DNA of 6,465 nt from Nitrospirota bacterium (GCA_020348185.1 CP070743.1:1912681-1919145); one strand, 5' to 3'. Counted from the first letter of the stretch, positions 1 to 5,899 are shown. Translations and numbers: made by a program. The notes: generated from the sequence alone by a model not told the origin.

Positions 1-556
1 TGACCTTGGCTGGTCGTTGGATGATATGGCGAAGCTTGGATCACAATTAGGTAGTGATGTGGCATTTTTCTTCTCTGCACCCTGTGCTCTCGTGTGTGAA
101 TGGGGGCAAGTGGTGTTCCCATTGTCGATTTCCGGGGATCGGTGGATGGTATTAGTCAATCCGGGATTCCCCATCGAAACGAAGGGGGCGTATGAACGCG
201 TATCGGCCGCTCGGGGAACCGTTTCCCCAATCAGTCCGCCATTGGAGGCGATACAACGGCATCAGTCGGTGACGTGGAATGAGCTTGTTGGGCTGATGGA
301 GAATGATTTCGAATCGGTTCTGTTTCCCGCTTTTCCCAAGTTGGCAAAGCTGAAAACGGATTTGTTGGCAGTTGGAGCCCAAGCGGCGCTTTTATCTGGG
401 AGTGGGGCTACGATGATTGGAATATTTCCGGATGAGAAGACGGCGATTCAGGCAAAGATGGCGTTGCCCTGTGATTCAGGTAGTCGGGTTATTGTGGCCA
501 AATCGGAGCCATCCTCCCATTGGATATCAACCCCTCGACCATTATCCCTTTCCTGA
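1..556 (+). CDS. ispE: 4-diphosphocytidyl-2-C-methyl-D-erythritol kinase, 5'-truncated
   Basis: This is the C-terminal 184 residues or so of IspE, the cytoplasmic GHMP-family kinase that uses ATP to phosphorylate the 2-hydroxyl of CDP-methylerythritol in the non-mevalonate (MEP) isoprenoid pathway. The reading frame is open from base 2, so the gene starts before the window, and the N-terminal ATP-binding glycine-rich motif is not visible. Seen here are the LGSDVAFFF segment (about bases 47-73), which matches the family's LGSDVPFF, the substrate-side VLVNPGFPIETKGAY segment, and the GHMP motif 3 core SGSG at bases 395-406 in LLSGSGATMIGIF. The family's usual GxGE after the LGSD block reads EWGQ here, a modest deviation. 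The stop is TGA at 554-556. prs follows 116 bases later, a neighbour pairing common in many bacteria. Family assignment is secure; the full length cannot be judged. Confidence 0.93.
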   Translation, partial: DLGWSLDDMAKLGSQLGSDVAFFFSAPCALVCEWGQVVFPLSISGDRWMVLVNPGFPIETKGAYERVSAARGTVSPISPPLEAIQRHQSVTWNELVGLMENDFESVLFPAFPKLAKLKTDLLAVGAQAALLSGSGATMIGIFPDEKTAIQAKMALPCDSGSRVIVAKSEPSSHWISTPRPLSLS

Positions 557-580
557 CGGTTACCCAGGGCTTTGGACCGG

Positions 581-610
581 TTGACATTTCTCCAAAGATC
601 GAATTACTTT
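581..610 (+). promoter_or_regulatory. Possible sigma-70 promoter for prs
   Basis: An exact TTGACA lies at 581-586. With an 18-base spacer the -10 would be TACTTT (605-610), which matches the consensus only at its first two and last positions. Transcription would begin about 55 bases before the prs start codon. The -35 is convincing, the -10 weak, so this is a candidate only. Confidence 0.4.
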
Positions 611-612
611 GG
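592..612 (+). repeat. Inverted repeat CCAAAG/CTTTGG inside the possible prs promoter
   Basis: CCAAAG (592-597) and CTTTGG (607-612) form a perfect 6-base inverted repeat around a 9-base centre. The right arm overlaps the proposed -10. This is where a repressor operator could lie, but a 6-base repeat also occurs often by chance. Confidence 0.3.
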
Positions 613-630
613 TAATCTTGGTGATCGGGC

Positions 631-653
631 AAAACCTCACTGATCGGGTTTTT
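631..653 (+). terminator. Weak terminator-like or attenuator-like hairpin before prs
   Basis: AAAACC (631-636) can pair with GGTTTT (647-652), leaving a 10-base loop, and the right arm runs into a stretch of five T. Only two of the six pairs are G-C, so the stem is weak. It could end ispE transcription or attenuate the possible promoter at 581-610. The octamer TGATCGGG occurs twice around it (622-629 and 641-648). Confidence 0.2.
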
Positions 654-672
654 GAGGAGACCCGGTGTCTTT

Positions 673-1617
673 ATGATTAATAGAGATATTAAGCTTTTCG
701 CTGGTAACTCCAACCCCCCCTTGGCGAAAGAAATTGCCCAATATGTTGGTCGGGATCTGAGCCAGGCGACGGTGACCACTTTTAGCGATGGAGAAATCCG
801 TGTCCGAATTGAGGAAAATGTTCGAGGGGCCGATGTGTTCCTCATTCAATCATGTTGCCACCCGGTCAATACCTCAATTATGGAATTATTGATTATGCTT
901 GATGCGGTAAAACGTTCCTCAGCTTCTCGCATTACGGCAGTGATTCCCTATTATGCCTATGCACGACAAGATCGAAAGGACCAGCCGCGTGTTCCGATTA
1001 CGGCGAAATTGATGGCGGATCTTATCACCACAGCCGGGGCTCAACGAGTATTGACTATGGACCTCCATGCCGGCCCTATACAGGGATTTTTTAATATACC
1101 GGTGGACCATCTGTATGCCACACCAATCTTACTGGATCATATCATGAAGGAGGAATTTTCCGATCTGGTGGTGGTTTCGCCCGATGCTGGTGGGGTCGAG
1201 CGCGCCCGGGCGTTTGCGAAGCGCTTAGATGCCAATTTGGCAATCATTGACAAACGCCGAGAAGGGCCTAACAATGCCCAGATTATGAATATTATTGGGG
1301 ATGTCCAGGGTAGGCATGCGTTGATCCTGGATGATATGATCGATACGGCTGGAACCATTGTGCAAACAGCTCAGGCCTGTCTCGATAAAGGAGCCTTGAG
1401 CACATGGGCCGGATGTACCCATGCCGTGTTGTCCGGCTCGGCTCTTGAACGATTGCAAGGATCTTCTTTCAAGGAAGTTGTGGTCACGAATACCATTCCT
1501 CTCGATGGAAAAGAGCAGCAGTGTCCCAAACTTCGAGTCCTTTCCGTCGCGTCCCTGCTAGGGGAAGCGATTCTAAGGATTCACCGAGAGGAGTCCGTCA
1601 CTTCACTTTTTGTCTAA
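673..1617 (+). CDS. prs: Ribose-phosphate pyrophosphokinase (PRPP synthase)
   Basis: Makes PRPP from ribose 5-phosphate and ATP in the cytoplasm, feeding purine, pyrimidine, histidine, tryptophan and NAD synthesis. The 314 residues match the usual length of about 315. Visible class I features are FSDGE (37-41), the ATP-binding RQDRKDQPR (98-106), the DLH of TMDLHAGPIQGFF (D131, H132), the catalytic flexible-loop lysine K194 in KRREGPN, and the PRPP-binding loop ILDDMIDTAGT (218-228). I chose ATG 673 because family members begin close to IKLFAGNSN; an in-frame TTG at 652 would add seven unconserved residues (MRRPGVF) and would use up part of the only Shine-Dalgarno-like run, GAGGAG at 654-659. 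That run is 13 bases from ATG 673, longer than ideal. rplY follows after 70 bases. Identification is essentially certain. Confidence 0.97.
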   Translation: MINRDIKLFAGNSNPPLAKEIAQYVGRDLSQATVTTFSDGEIRVRIEENVRGADVFLIQSCCHPVNTSIMELLIMLDAVKRSSASRITAVIPYYAYARQDRKDQPRVPITAKLMADLITTAGAQRVLTMDLHAGPIQGFFNIPVDHLYATPILLDHIMKEEFSDLVVVSPDAGGVERARAFAKRLDANLAIIDKRREGPNNAQIMNIIGDVQGRHALILDDMIDTAGTIVQTAQACLDKGALSTWAGCTHAVLSGSALERLQGSSFKEVVVTNTIPLDGKEQQCPKLRVLSVASLLGEAILRIHREESVTSLFV

Positions 1618-1620
1618 TTA

Positions 1621-1659
1621 AAATCTGAATTCTGATTTCTGAGATTTGAGATCTGAAAT
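1621..1659. repeat. A/T-rich pair of imperfect palindromes between prs and rplY
   Basis: Two palindromes stand side by side. AAATCTGAATTCTGATTT (1621-1638) is centred on GAATTC, with a single T/T mismatch on each side. ATTTGAGATCTGAAAT (1644-1659) is centred on AGATCT, with a single G/G mismatch. Both are built from the same TCTGAAATTTGAGATT-like vocabulary, which continues to about 1670. They could form stem-loops in either strand. No T-run follows, so this is not a standard terminator. Confidence 0.5.
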
Positions 1660-1674
1660 TTGGGATTGATTATC

Positions 1675-1682
1675 GGAGGAGG
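1675..1682 (+). promoter_or_regulatory. Strong ribosome binding site of rplY
   Basis: GGAGGAGG ends five bases before the ATG at 1688. It is the strongest Shine-Dalgarno sequence in the window and fixes the rplY start. Confidence 0.8.
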
Positions 1683-1687
1683 TACGA

Positions 1688-2395
1688 ATGAAATTCGAAA
1701 TTGAGGTTCAAAAAAGAGAGCAGGCAGGGAAAGGCGTGGCTCGCCAACTTCGACGAGATGGCAAAATTCCTGCTGTGCTCTATGGCAATGGTCAATCGCT
1801 CTTATTATCAATGGATCCCAAAGTTGCGAGGCATATTATCCTGTCCCAAGCGGGTCACACCGGTTTATTGACGGTACGCATTGCCGATGGCGCTCATCAA
1901 GAGGAGCGGGTGGCTGTTCTGCAAGCCCATCAAGTCGATCCCATTACCGGTGCTGTGCTTCACGTGGATCTGTTTGAAGTCTCAATGGATAAGTCCTTGA
2001 GGGTTAAGGTGCCCGTCACCATTATCGGCGCTACACCAATCGGCGTCAAAGAAGGGGGAAGTTTGCATCAACCGCTCCGAGAGCTGCATATTGAATGTCT
2101 TCCCGCTCAGATCCCGGATCATGTGGAAGTCGATGCGGAGTCACTACAAATTGGCCAGGGAATTCGTGTTCAAGATGTGACCATCCCATCAGGTGTGAAG
2201 GTCTTGGATGATGGAAATCTTATGGTGGCTCATGTGACGGCGAAGATCTCTGAAGCAAAACTTGAAGCCTTGCTGACCCGGACCACCGAGGAAGGGCAAC
2301 CGGAGGGGGCGGCCGTCCCGGCCGAAAAGGCAAAAGCGGAAGAACCGACTCCAGCAGCGGCTACGGAGAGTAAGCCCAAAGAGGAAAAGAAGTAA
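1688..2395 (+). CDS. rplY: Large ribosomal subunit protein bL25, long CTC/TL5 type
   Basis: Binds 5S rRNA in the central protuberance of the 50S subunit. At 235 residues it is the two-domain CTC (TL5) form rather than the short form of about 95 residues in E. coli. Residues 1-95 are the 5S-binding domain, with the hallmarks GKGVARQLRRDGKIPAVLYG (15-34) and HVDLFEV (92-98). Residues about 100-190 are the second beta-rich domain typical of CTC proteins, including VPVTIIGATPIGVKEGG. The last 45 or so residues are a low-complexity tail rich in Ala, Glu, Lys and Pro, probably disordered. ATG 1688 has a near-ideal ribosome binding site. The stop is three bases before the pth start, suggesting coupled translation; rplY-pth is a common pair. 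The CTC name comes from the Bacillus general stress protein, but nothing here shows stress control. Confidence 0.96.
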   Translation: MKFEIEVQKREQAGKGVARQLRRDGKIPAVLYGNGQSLLLSMDPKVARHIILSQAGHTGLLTVRIADGAHQEERVAVLQAHQVDPITGAVLHVDLFEVSMDKSLRVKVPVTIIGATPIGVKEGGSLHQPLRELHIECLPAQIPDHVEVDAESLQIGQGIRVQDVTIPSGVKVLDDGNLMVAHVTAKISEAKLEALLTRTTEEGQPEGAAVPAEKAKAEEPTPAAATESKPKEEKK

Positions 2396-2398
2396 CTG

Positions 2399-2971
2399 TT
2401 GCAGCTCATCATTGGCCTTGGAAACCCTGGTGAGGACTATGCCGCCACCCGACATAATATTGGAAGAATGGTTGTCCTGCAGGCGGCCGTCCGATGGAGG
2501 ATTCCCCTCCATCATTCCAGATTGGCCCACCAGGGGACGGGGCATCTCGCCTCCCACCCATTGCTTGTTGCTCTCCCGCATTCCTGGATGAACCAATCGG
2601 GGGTCTTCGTCCGAGATCTTCTCTCCGAGTCTGCAATTGGGGTTGAAAACCTGGTTGTGGTCCATGATGATTTGGATTTGGACTTTGGCACCCTTCGCAT
2701 TCGATTAAAGGGTGGCGCTGGGGGACATAATGGTATTCATTCTTTGATTTTTTCTCTGGAGACCGAACAGTTTTGTCGCTTAAAAGTCGGGATTGGTCGT
2801 CCCCCTGCCGGTCAAGATCCTGCCGAATACGTTCTTTCCCCTTTTAGCGTTGAAGAATCCCACCAGATGGGTTCCCTTCTCGCCCGGGCCGTTGAGGCCC
2901 TTGAGTCTCTTATTGTGGAGGGTGCCCCAAAAGCAATGAATCGATTTAACATCCGACAAGCAGAAGCCTAA
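2399..2971 (+). CDS. pth: Peptidyl-tRNA hydrolase
   Basis: Cleaves the ester bond of peptidyl-tRNAs that drop off ribosomes, recycling tRNA. The 190 residues fit the bacterial Pth family. The expected active-site residues are all present: N9 in LIIGLGNPG, the catalytic H19 in TRHN, N65 in WMNQSG, D90 in VHDDLDL, and N111 in GGHNG (equivalent to N10, H20, N68, D93 and N114 of E. coli). The start is TTG at 2399. No ATG or GTG lies in frame before the conserved LIIGLGNPG, which almost always begins within a few residues of the N-terminus, so TTG is the only sensible choice. A purine-rich GAGGAAAAGAAG (2381-2392), inside the rplY end, may serve as ribosome binding site. Translation is probably coupled to rplY, three bases upstream. 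ychF follows 13 bases later. Confidence 0.96.
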   Translation: MQLIIGLGNPGEDYAATRHNIGRMVVLQAAVRWRIPLHHSRLAHQGTGHLASHPLLVALPHSWMNQSGVFVRDLLSESAIGVENLVVVHDDLDLDFGTLRIRLKGGAGGHNGIHSLIFSLETEQFCRLKVGIGRPPAGQDPAEYVLSPFSVEESHQMGSLLARAVEALESLIVEGAPKAMNRFNIRQAEA

Positions 2972-2984
2972 GAACGAAACGATT

Positions 2985-4076
2985 ATGGGACTTAGTTGTG
3001 GTTTGATTGGTCTTCCCAATGTGGGGAAGACCTCCGTGTTTAATGCCCTTGTCGGGGCGGGTGGGGTCGTCGCCAACTACCCCTTCTCCACTGTCGAAAC
3101 ACAGGTGGGGGTTTCGGCCATTCCAGATGCTCGCCTGAGTAAATTGGCGGAAATTTTTGCTTCAAAAAAAGTGACGCCCAGTACCCTTGAAATTCGGGAT
3201 ATCGCCGGTTTGGTCCAGGGGGCCAGCCACGGCGAAGGATTGGGCAATCAATTTTTGGCAGAGATTCGGGAAGTCGATGCCCTTTTACACTTAGTTCGCT
3301 GTTTTCAGGATTCCAATATCATGCACGTGGCTGGTGATATTGACCCTCATCGGGATATTAGCCTGATTGAATCAGAACTGATGTTGGCCGATCTCACGAC
3401 CTTAGAACGGCGTCGGGACCGGATCCAAAAACGGGTAAAAACGGGGGAGCGTGCCCTTCAAAAAGAACTCGATTTGTTAATGAAGGTGGAAGCCTATTTG
3501 AATGAAGGGCAATGGCTCTATGGGAACAAGTTTTCTCCTGAGGAGCAGCTCCTCCTGAATGACTTCCAACTGTTATCGGCGAAACCGGTATTTTTTGTGG
3601 CTAATGTTGCGGAAGGCATGGGTGTGGACGATCCCCTCGTGGTGCCTGTTATTGAAGCCGCTCAACAAAGAAAAACCAAAGCCATCGTCCTTGCCGGTCA
3701 ATTGGAAGCCGAGTTGGCGACGCTTTCCGAACAGGAACGTGCCGAATTTTTCCAAGAATTGGGCCTCAAGGAGTCAGGTCTGCAACGCCTCATTGCCAAC
3801 GCTCATGAAATGCTGGGGCTGATTACCTTCTTTACGGCCGGTGAAGAGGAATCAAGGGCTTGGACCATCAAAAAGGAGACGAAGGCTCATGAAGCTGCCG
3901 GGAAAATTCACTCAGATATGCAACGTGGTTTTATCCGTGCGGAAGTGTTTGCGTATTCCGATCTTATTGAGTGTGGGAGTCCCGTCGCTGTTCGTGAAAA
4001 AGGATTGTTCCGCCTCGAAGGGCGAGAATACGTGGTCAAAGAAGGGGATATCATGTACTTTCGTTTCAATGTTTGA
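2985..4076 (+). CDS. ychF: Ribosome-associated ATPase YchF (OLA1 family)
   Basis: YchF is an Obg-related P-loop protein that prefers ATP over GTP and associates with ribosomes; its role in translation and stress is only partly understood. The full 363 residues are present. The P-loop is GLPNVGKTS (9-17), switch II/G3 is DIAGL (72-76), the G4-position motif is NVAE (207-210) instead of NKxD, as expected for the ATP-preferring family, and H114, the proposed catalytic histidine of the E. coli protein, is conserved. A helical domain spans about 120-200 and a TGS domain occupies about 278-363, ending in the conserved GDIMYFRFNV. Departures from the common pattern are KTS where most relatives have KST, Ser35 where E. 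coli has a redox-linked Cys, and ETQ (38-40) where EPN is usual. ATG 2985 fits the family start MG(F/L), although the ribosome binding site is poor. pth-ychF adjacency is widespread in bacteria. Confidence 0.96.
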   Translation: MGLSCGLIGLPNVGKTSVFNALVGAGGVVANYPFSTVETQVGVSAIPDARLSKLAEIFASKKVTPSTLEIRDIAGLVQGASHGEGLGNQFLAEIREVDALLHLVRCFQDSNIMHVAGDIDPHRDISLIESELMLADLTTLERRRDRIQKRVKTGERALQKELDLLMKVEAYLNEGQWLYGNKFSPEEQLLLNDFQLLSAKPVFFVANVAEGMGVDDPLVVPVIEAAQQRKTKAIVLAGQLEAELATLSEQERAEFFQELGLKESGLQRLIANAHEMLGLITFFTAGEEESRAWTIKKETKAHEAAGKIHSDMQRGFIRAEVFAYSDLIECGSPVAVREKGLFRLEGREYVVKEGDIMYFRFNV

Positions 4077-4083
4077 AATGGGA

Positions 4084-4133
4084 GTTCCAAATCGAACGTT
4101 CAGGGGGCAAAGTGAACACCCCTCGGTTGGAAC
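4084..4133 (+). other. Imperfect stem-loop after ychF, upstream of rpsF
   Basis: GTTCCAA (4084-4090) and TTGGAAC (4127-4133) are perfect inverted copies that enclose a second stem, AGGGG (4102-4106) with CCCCT (4119-4123). An asymmetric internal loop containing the palindrome GAACGTTC (4094-4101) lies between the two stems. An alternative inner pairing is GTTCA (4098-4102) with TGAAC (4113-4117). No T-run follows, so it does not look like a standard terminator. It could stabilise the ychF 3' end or be part of an rpsF leader. Seen in sequence; function inferred. Confidence 0.45.
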
Positions 4134-4175
4134 CCCGAACTTCAAAATTTGACTTTAAACACTGGTTTTCCTTGT

Positions 4176-4205
4176 TTGACACTCCCTTTTTCCCTGTGGT
4201 ACCGT
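4176..4205 (+). promoter_or_regulatory. Probable promoter of the rpsF-ssb-rpsR operon
   Basis: An exact TTGACA (4176-4181) is followed after 18 bases by TACCGT (4200-4205), preceded by an extended -10 TG (4197-4198). The start site would fall near 4211-4213, giving a leader of about 50 bases before rpsF. It sits in the 184-base gap after ychF where an operon start is expected. An A/T-rich TATACAT at 4229-4235 is an alternative -10 but lacks a spaced -35. Confidence 0.5.
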
Positions 4206-4260
4206 CGCTTGCCTGCCTAAGTGCGCATTATACATATTTCTGTCTTGACGAGGTTACCTT

Positions 4261-4605
4261 ATGAGGTTGTACGAATCTGTGTGTATTCTTCATCCCTCTC
4301 AAACTGATGAAGAAACCGGAAAAGTCGTTGAGAAAATGAAGGAAATTCTCGAACGATCCGGAGCCACGATTGTGAAACTGGAAAATGAGGGGAAGAAAAA
4401 GCTGGCCTATGACATTCAGCATGAACGAAGGGGAACGTATATTACGATGCAGTTTCAAGGTGGCAATAAGGTGGTTGACGAACTCGAGCATTATCATCGC
4501 ATGGAAGATGCCGTCATGAAATTTATGACGGTTCGAGTGCCGAAGGATCACCAAAAGCCTATTAGTGAAGCTGAACCGGAGTCACAGGATGGTGGGGTTC
4601 AATAA
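4261..4605 (+). CDS. rpsF: Small ribosomal subunit protein bS6
   Basis: bS6 binds 16S rRNA in the 30S platform as a heterodimer with bS18, encoded two genes downstream. The 114 residues begin MRLYESVCILHPSQTDEE, the family's characteristic first strand (M-x-x-YE). Further family signatures are KKKLAYDI (46-53), the RGTYI strand (57-61) and the DAVMKFMTVRV block (83-93). The last 15 or so residues are a variable acidic tail. GAGGT (4250-4254), six bases before the ATG, is a good ribosome binding site. The ACCT at 4256-4259 could pair with AGGT at 4264-4267 and place the start codon in a tetraloop, but a 4-pair stem is too short to weigh much. bS6 with bS18 is known to regulate its own operon in several bacteria; whether this leader does so is not shown. 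The 3' end overlaps ssb. Confidence 0.97.
   Translation: MRLYESVCILHPSQTDEETGKVVEKMKEILERSGATIVKLENEGKKKLAYDIQHERRGTYITMQFQGGNKVVDELEHYHRMEDAVMKFMTVRVPKDHQKPISEAEPESQDGGVQ
4578..4581 (+). promoter_or_regulatory. Ribosome binding site deciding the ssb start
   Basis: GGAG lies seven bases before ATG 4589, inside the end of rpsF. It supports that ATG over the in-frame GTG at 4565, which would add an unconserved KLNRSHR stretch. Confidence 0.55.
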
Positions 4606-4987
4606 AGTTATCCTCATTGGAAATTTGACAAGAAATCCAGAACTTCGTTACACGCCAAGTGGAACGCCCGTTGTCAACTTTCCATTAGCCGTCAACCGTC
4701 GGTATAAACAGGCCGACGACCAAAAGGAAGAGGTTTGCTACGTCGATATTGTGGTGTTTGGCCGACAGGCTGAACATTGTGGACAATATTTAAGTAAAGG
4801 AGATGGGGCGATTGTCGACGGTCGGCTCCAACAACGACGTTGGGAAACAGAAGACGGCCAAAAAAGGAGTAAACACGAAGTTGTTGCCCAAACAGTGACC
4901 TTTATGCCGAAAAAACAGGGTCAAAGTTCTGGAGAAGCGGAAGCATTCGACGAACCGGCTTTTGATTCAGAATTTTCTTCTTCATAG
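4589..4987 (+). CDS. ssb: Single-stranded DNA-binding protein, atypical C-terminus
   Basis: Coats single-stranded DNA during replication, recombination and repair, usually as a homotetramer. From ATG 4589 it has 132 residues, short for SSB (often 150-180). The OB fold fills residues 4-108: NKVILIGNLTRNPELRYTPSG is the family's N-terminal signature, followed by NFPLAVNRRY, VDIVVFGRQAE and the RRW (W85) strand, where W85 matches the DNA-stacking W88 of E. coli; the positions of E. coli W40 and W54 appear to hold Tyr. The tail after about residue 108 is only 24 residues and ends EPAFDSEFSSS, without the acidic D-D-x-x-P-F tip that normally recruits partner proteins. The gene overlaps rpsF by 17 bases in another frame. 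rpsR follows after 24 bases in the same frame. The single-stranded DNA-binding role is secure; partner binding is uncertain. Confidence 0.94.
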   Translation: MVGFNKVILIGNLTRNPELRYTPSGTPVVNFPLAVNRRYKQADDQKEEVCYVDIVVFGRQAEHCGQYLSKGDGAIVDGRLQQRRWETEDGQKRSKHEVVAQTVTFMPKKQGQSSGEAEAFDEPAFDSEFSSS

Positions 4988-4997
4988 TTATTCAACC

Positions 4998-5003
4998 GAG
5001 GAG
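4998..5003 (+). promoter_or_regulatory. Ribosome binding site deciding the rpsR GTG start
   Basis: GAGGAG ends eight bases before GTG 5012. Upstream in the same frame there is no other start codon before the ssb stop, so this site confirms GTG as the rpsR start. Confidence 0.7.
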
Positions 5004-5011
5004 TTGCCTGC

Positions 5012-5239
5012 GTGGAACGAGGACGATTATTTCAAAGACGGCGTGTATGTCGGTTTTGTCACGATAGCACCCCATTGGATTATAAAGACGTCAATCTATT
5101 GCGAAATTTTCTCACTGAACGGGGAAGGATTATTCCACGTCGGACATCAGGCAATTGCTTGCGACATCAACGGCGACTGACCGTGGCGATTAAACGTGCC
5201 CGACAGATCGCACTCCTTTCCTTTGCTGAAGAACGATGA
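5012..5239 (+). CDS. rpsR: Small ribosomal subunit protein bS18, zinc-binding (C+) form
   Basis: bS18 pairs with bS6 on 16S rRNA in the 30S platform. The 75 residues contain the family core LDYKDVNLLRNFLTERGRI (22-40) and the C-terminal AIKRARQIALL. C13 and C16 (CRFC) together with C49 and H53 (GNCLRH) make the four-ligand set of the zinc-binding C+ version described for several ribosomal proteins by Makarova and colleagues; E. coli S18 lacks most of these. The start is GTG with a good GAGGAG site. The gene follows ssb by 24 bases in the rpsF-ssb-rpsR order found in many bacteria, but rplI does not come next. The stop codon lies at the foot of a small hairpin with a T-run. Identification is certain; zinc binding is inferred from the ligands. 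Confidence 0.96.
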   Translation: MERGRLFQRRRVCRFCHDSTPLDYKDVNLLRNFLTERGRIIPRRTSGNCLRHQRRLTVAIKRARQIALLSFAEER

Positions 5240-5263
5240 GGACACTGCGCCTGTCCCCTTTTT
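5240..5263 (+). terminator. Possible intrinsic terminator after rpsR
   Basis: GGACA (5240-5244) pairs perfectly with TGTCC (5252-5256) around a 7-base loop, and CC followed by five T (5259-5263) comes next. The stem starts directly after the rpsR stop. Five pairs are few for an efficient terminator, so partial readthrough into yceD is likely. Confidence 0.4.
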
Positions 5264-5275
5264 CGGTTTCAGGAG

Positions 5276-5293
5276 AGGCTTGAGCCTGGAGGG
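5276..5293 (+). promoter_or_regulatory. Ribosome binding site of yceD next to a small hairpin
   Basis: GGAGGG (5288-5293) lies ten bases before ATG 5304 and supports that start over the longer frame open from 5196, which would overlap rpsR. Directly before it AGGC (5276-5279) and GCCT (5284-5287) form a 4-pair stem with a TTGA loop, touching the binding site. Confidence 0.5.
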
Positions 5294-5303
5294 ACAAATC
5301 ATC

Positions 5304-5894
5304 ATGGTGCCCCGCTCGGACCATGCTCAGCAGACCCCGCTCAGCGTAAATCTGAACGATATCCCCCAGGAAGGGTTAAAGATGGACTGTGATGTGAACC
5401 CTGAGTGGCTAGAACTCCCGTCTGATGAAGGGAGGATCGGTCGGGACTTCCATTGGGAAGGGCATATGGTGAATACATCCAATGGAGCCTCTGTCAGAGG
5501 GATGCTCACGGGAGTGATTATTCGGGAGTGTGTCCGTTGCCTACAAGAATTTAACGATCAGGTGTCGATTCCCTGCATGGCCGTCTTTCAGCCAACCCCG
5601 AGTGACACGGGTCAAATATCCAGGGAAGATCAAAAATCGACTGTCAGTGATAACCCGGAGGTTGATGAGGAGATGTATCCGTGTGATGGCAACCAGGTCG
5701 AATTAGGGAAAATGCTACGGGAACAAGTTATTTTGACTTCGCCTATTCAACCCCTGTGCCGTGCGGATTGTTTGGGACTTTGTCAAATTTGTGGTCGCAA
5801 TCTTAACCAAGGACCCTGTCGATGTGCCGATAAAGACTCCCTCTCTCAGCAGGGGACCATTCGCTTCCGAGTCGGGAAATCTAGAAACTATTGA
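5304..5894 (+). CDS. yceD: YceD family protein (DUF177), cysteine-rich
   Basis: A 196-residue protein of the DUF177/YceD family, whose members nearly always sit before rpmF, as here. The family has been linked to 23S rRNA accumulation and ribosome assembly in bacteria and plastids, but the biochemical role is unclear. Seen are an N-terminal LSVNLNDIPQEGLKMD (13-28), matching the family's I-x-L-x-x-IP-x-x-G-L start, a first cysteine pair C76 and C79 (RECVRC), a variable acidic stretch around 100-130, and a C-terminal cluster C152, C156, C160, C163, C172 and C174 in PLCRADCLGLCQICGRNLN, the family signature, likely a metal site. ATG 5304 places the conserved start near the N-terminus and has GGAGGG ten bases upstream. 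A hairpin follows the stop, then 168 bases to rpmF. Family is confident; function is inferred. Confidence 0.9.
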   Translation: MVPRSDHAQQTPLSVNLNDIPQEGLKMDCDVNPEWLELPSDEGRIGRDFHWEGHMVNTSNGASVRGMLTGVIIRECVRCLQEFNDQVSIPCMAVFQPTPSDTGQISREDQKSTVSDNPEVDEEMYPCDGNQVELGKMLREQVILTSPIQPLCRADCLGLCQICGRNLNQGPCRCADKDSLSQQGTIRFRVGKSRNY

Positions 5895-5899
5895 GTAGC

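Noticed and set aside
652..672. TTG start seven codons upstream for prs
   Set aside because: The added residues are not part of the family, and the start would lie within the purine run that serves as the ribosome binding site.
557..672. A tRNA gene in the ispE-prs gap
   Set aside because: I looked because gaps of this size sometimes carry one, but found no T-arm GTTCRA motif, acceptor pairing or cloverleaf.
2189..2665. Long minus-strand open frame across rplY and pth
   Set aside because: It is antisense to two well-conserved genes, with no family resemblance; it is a shadow of their codon use.
4073..4264. A 63-codon open frame in the ychF-rpsF gap
   Set aside because: It overlaps the ychF end and the rpsF start, has no recognisable family features or ribosome binding site, and covers a region with promoter and stem-loop signals.
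4962..5180. A 72-codon plus-strand frame overlapping ssb and rpsR
   Set aside because: The bS18 frame in the same interval has full family conservation and a good ribosome binding site; this frame has neither.
5196..5303. N-terminal extension of yceD
   Set aside because: It would overlap rpsR, adds 36 unconserved residues, and a proper ribosome binding site supports ATG 5304.
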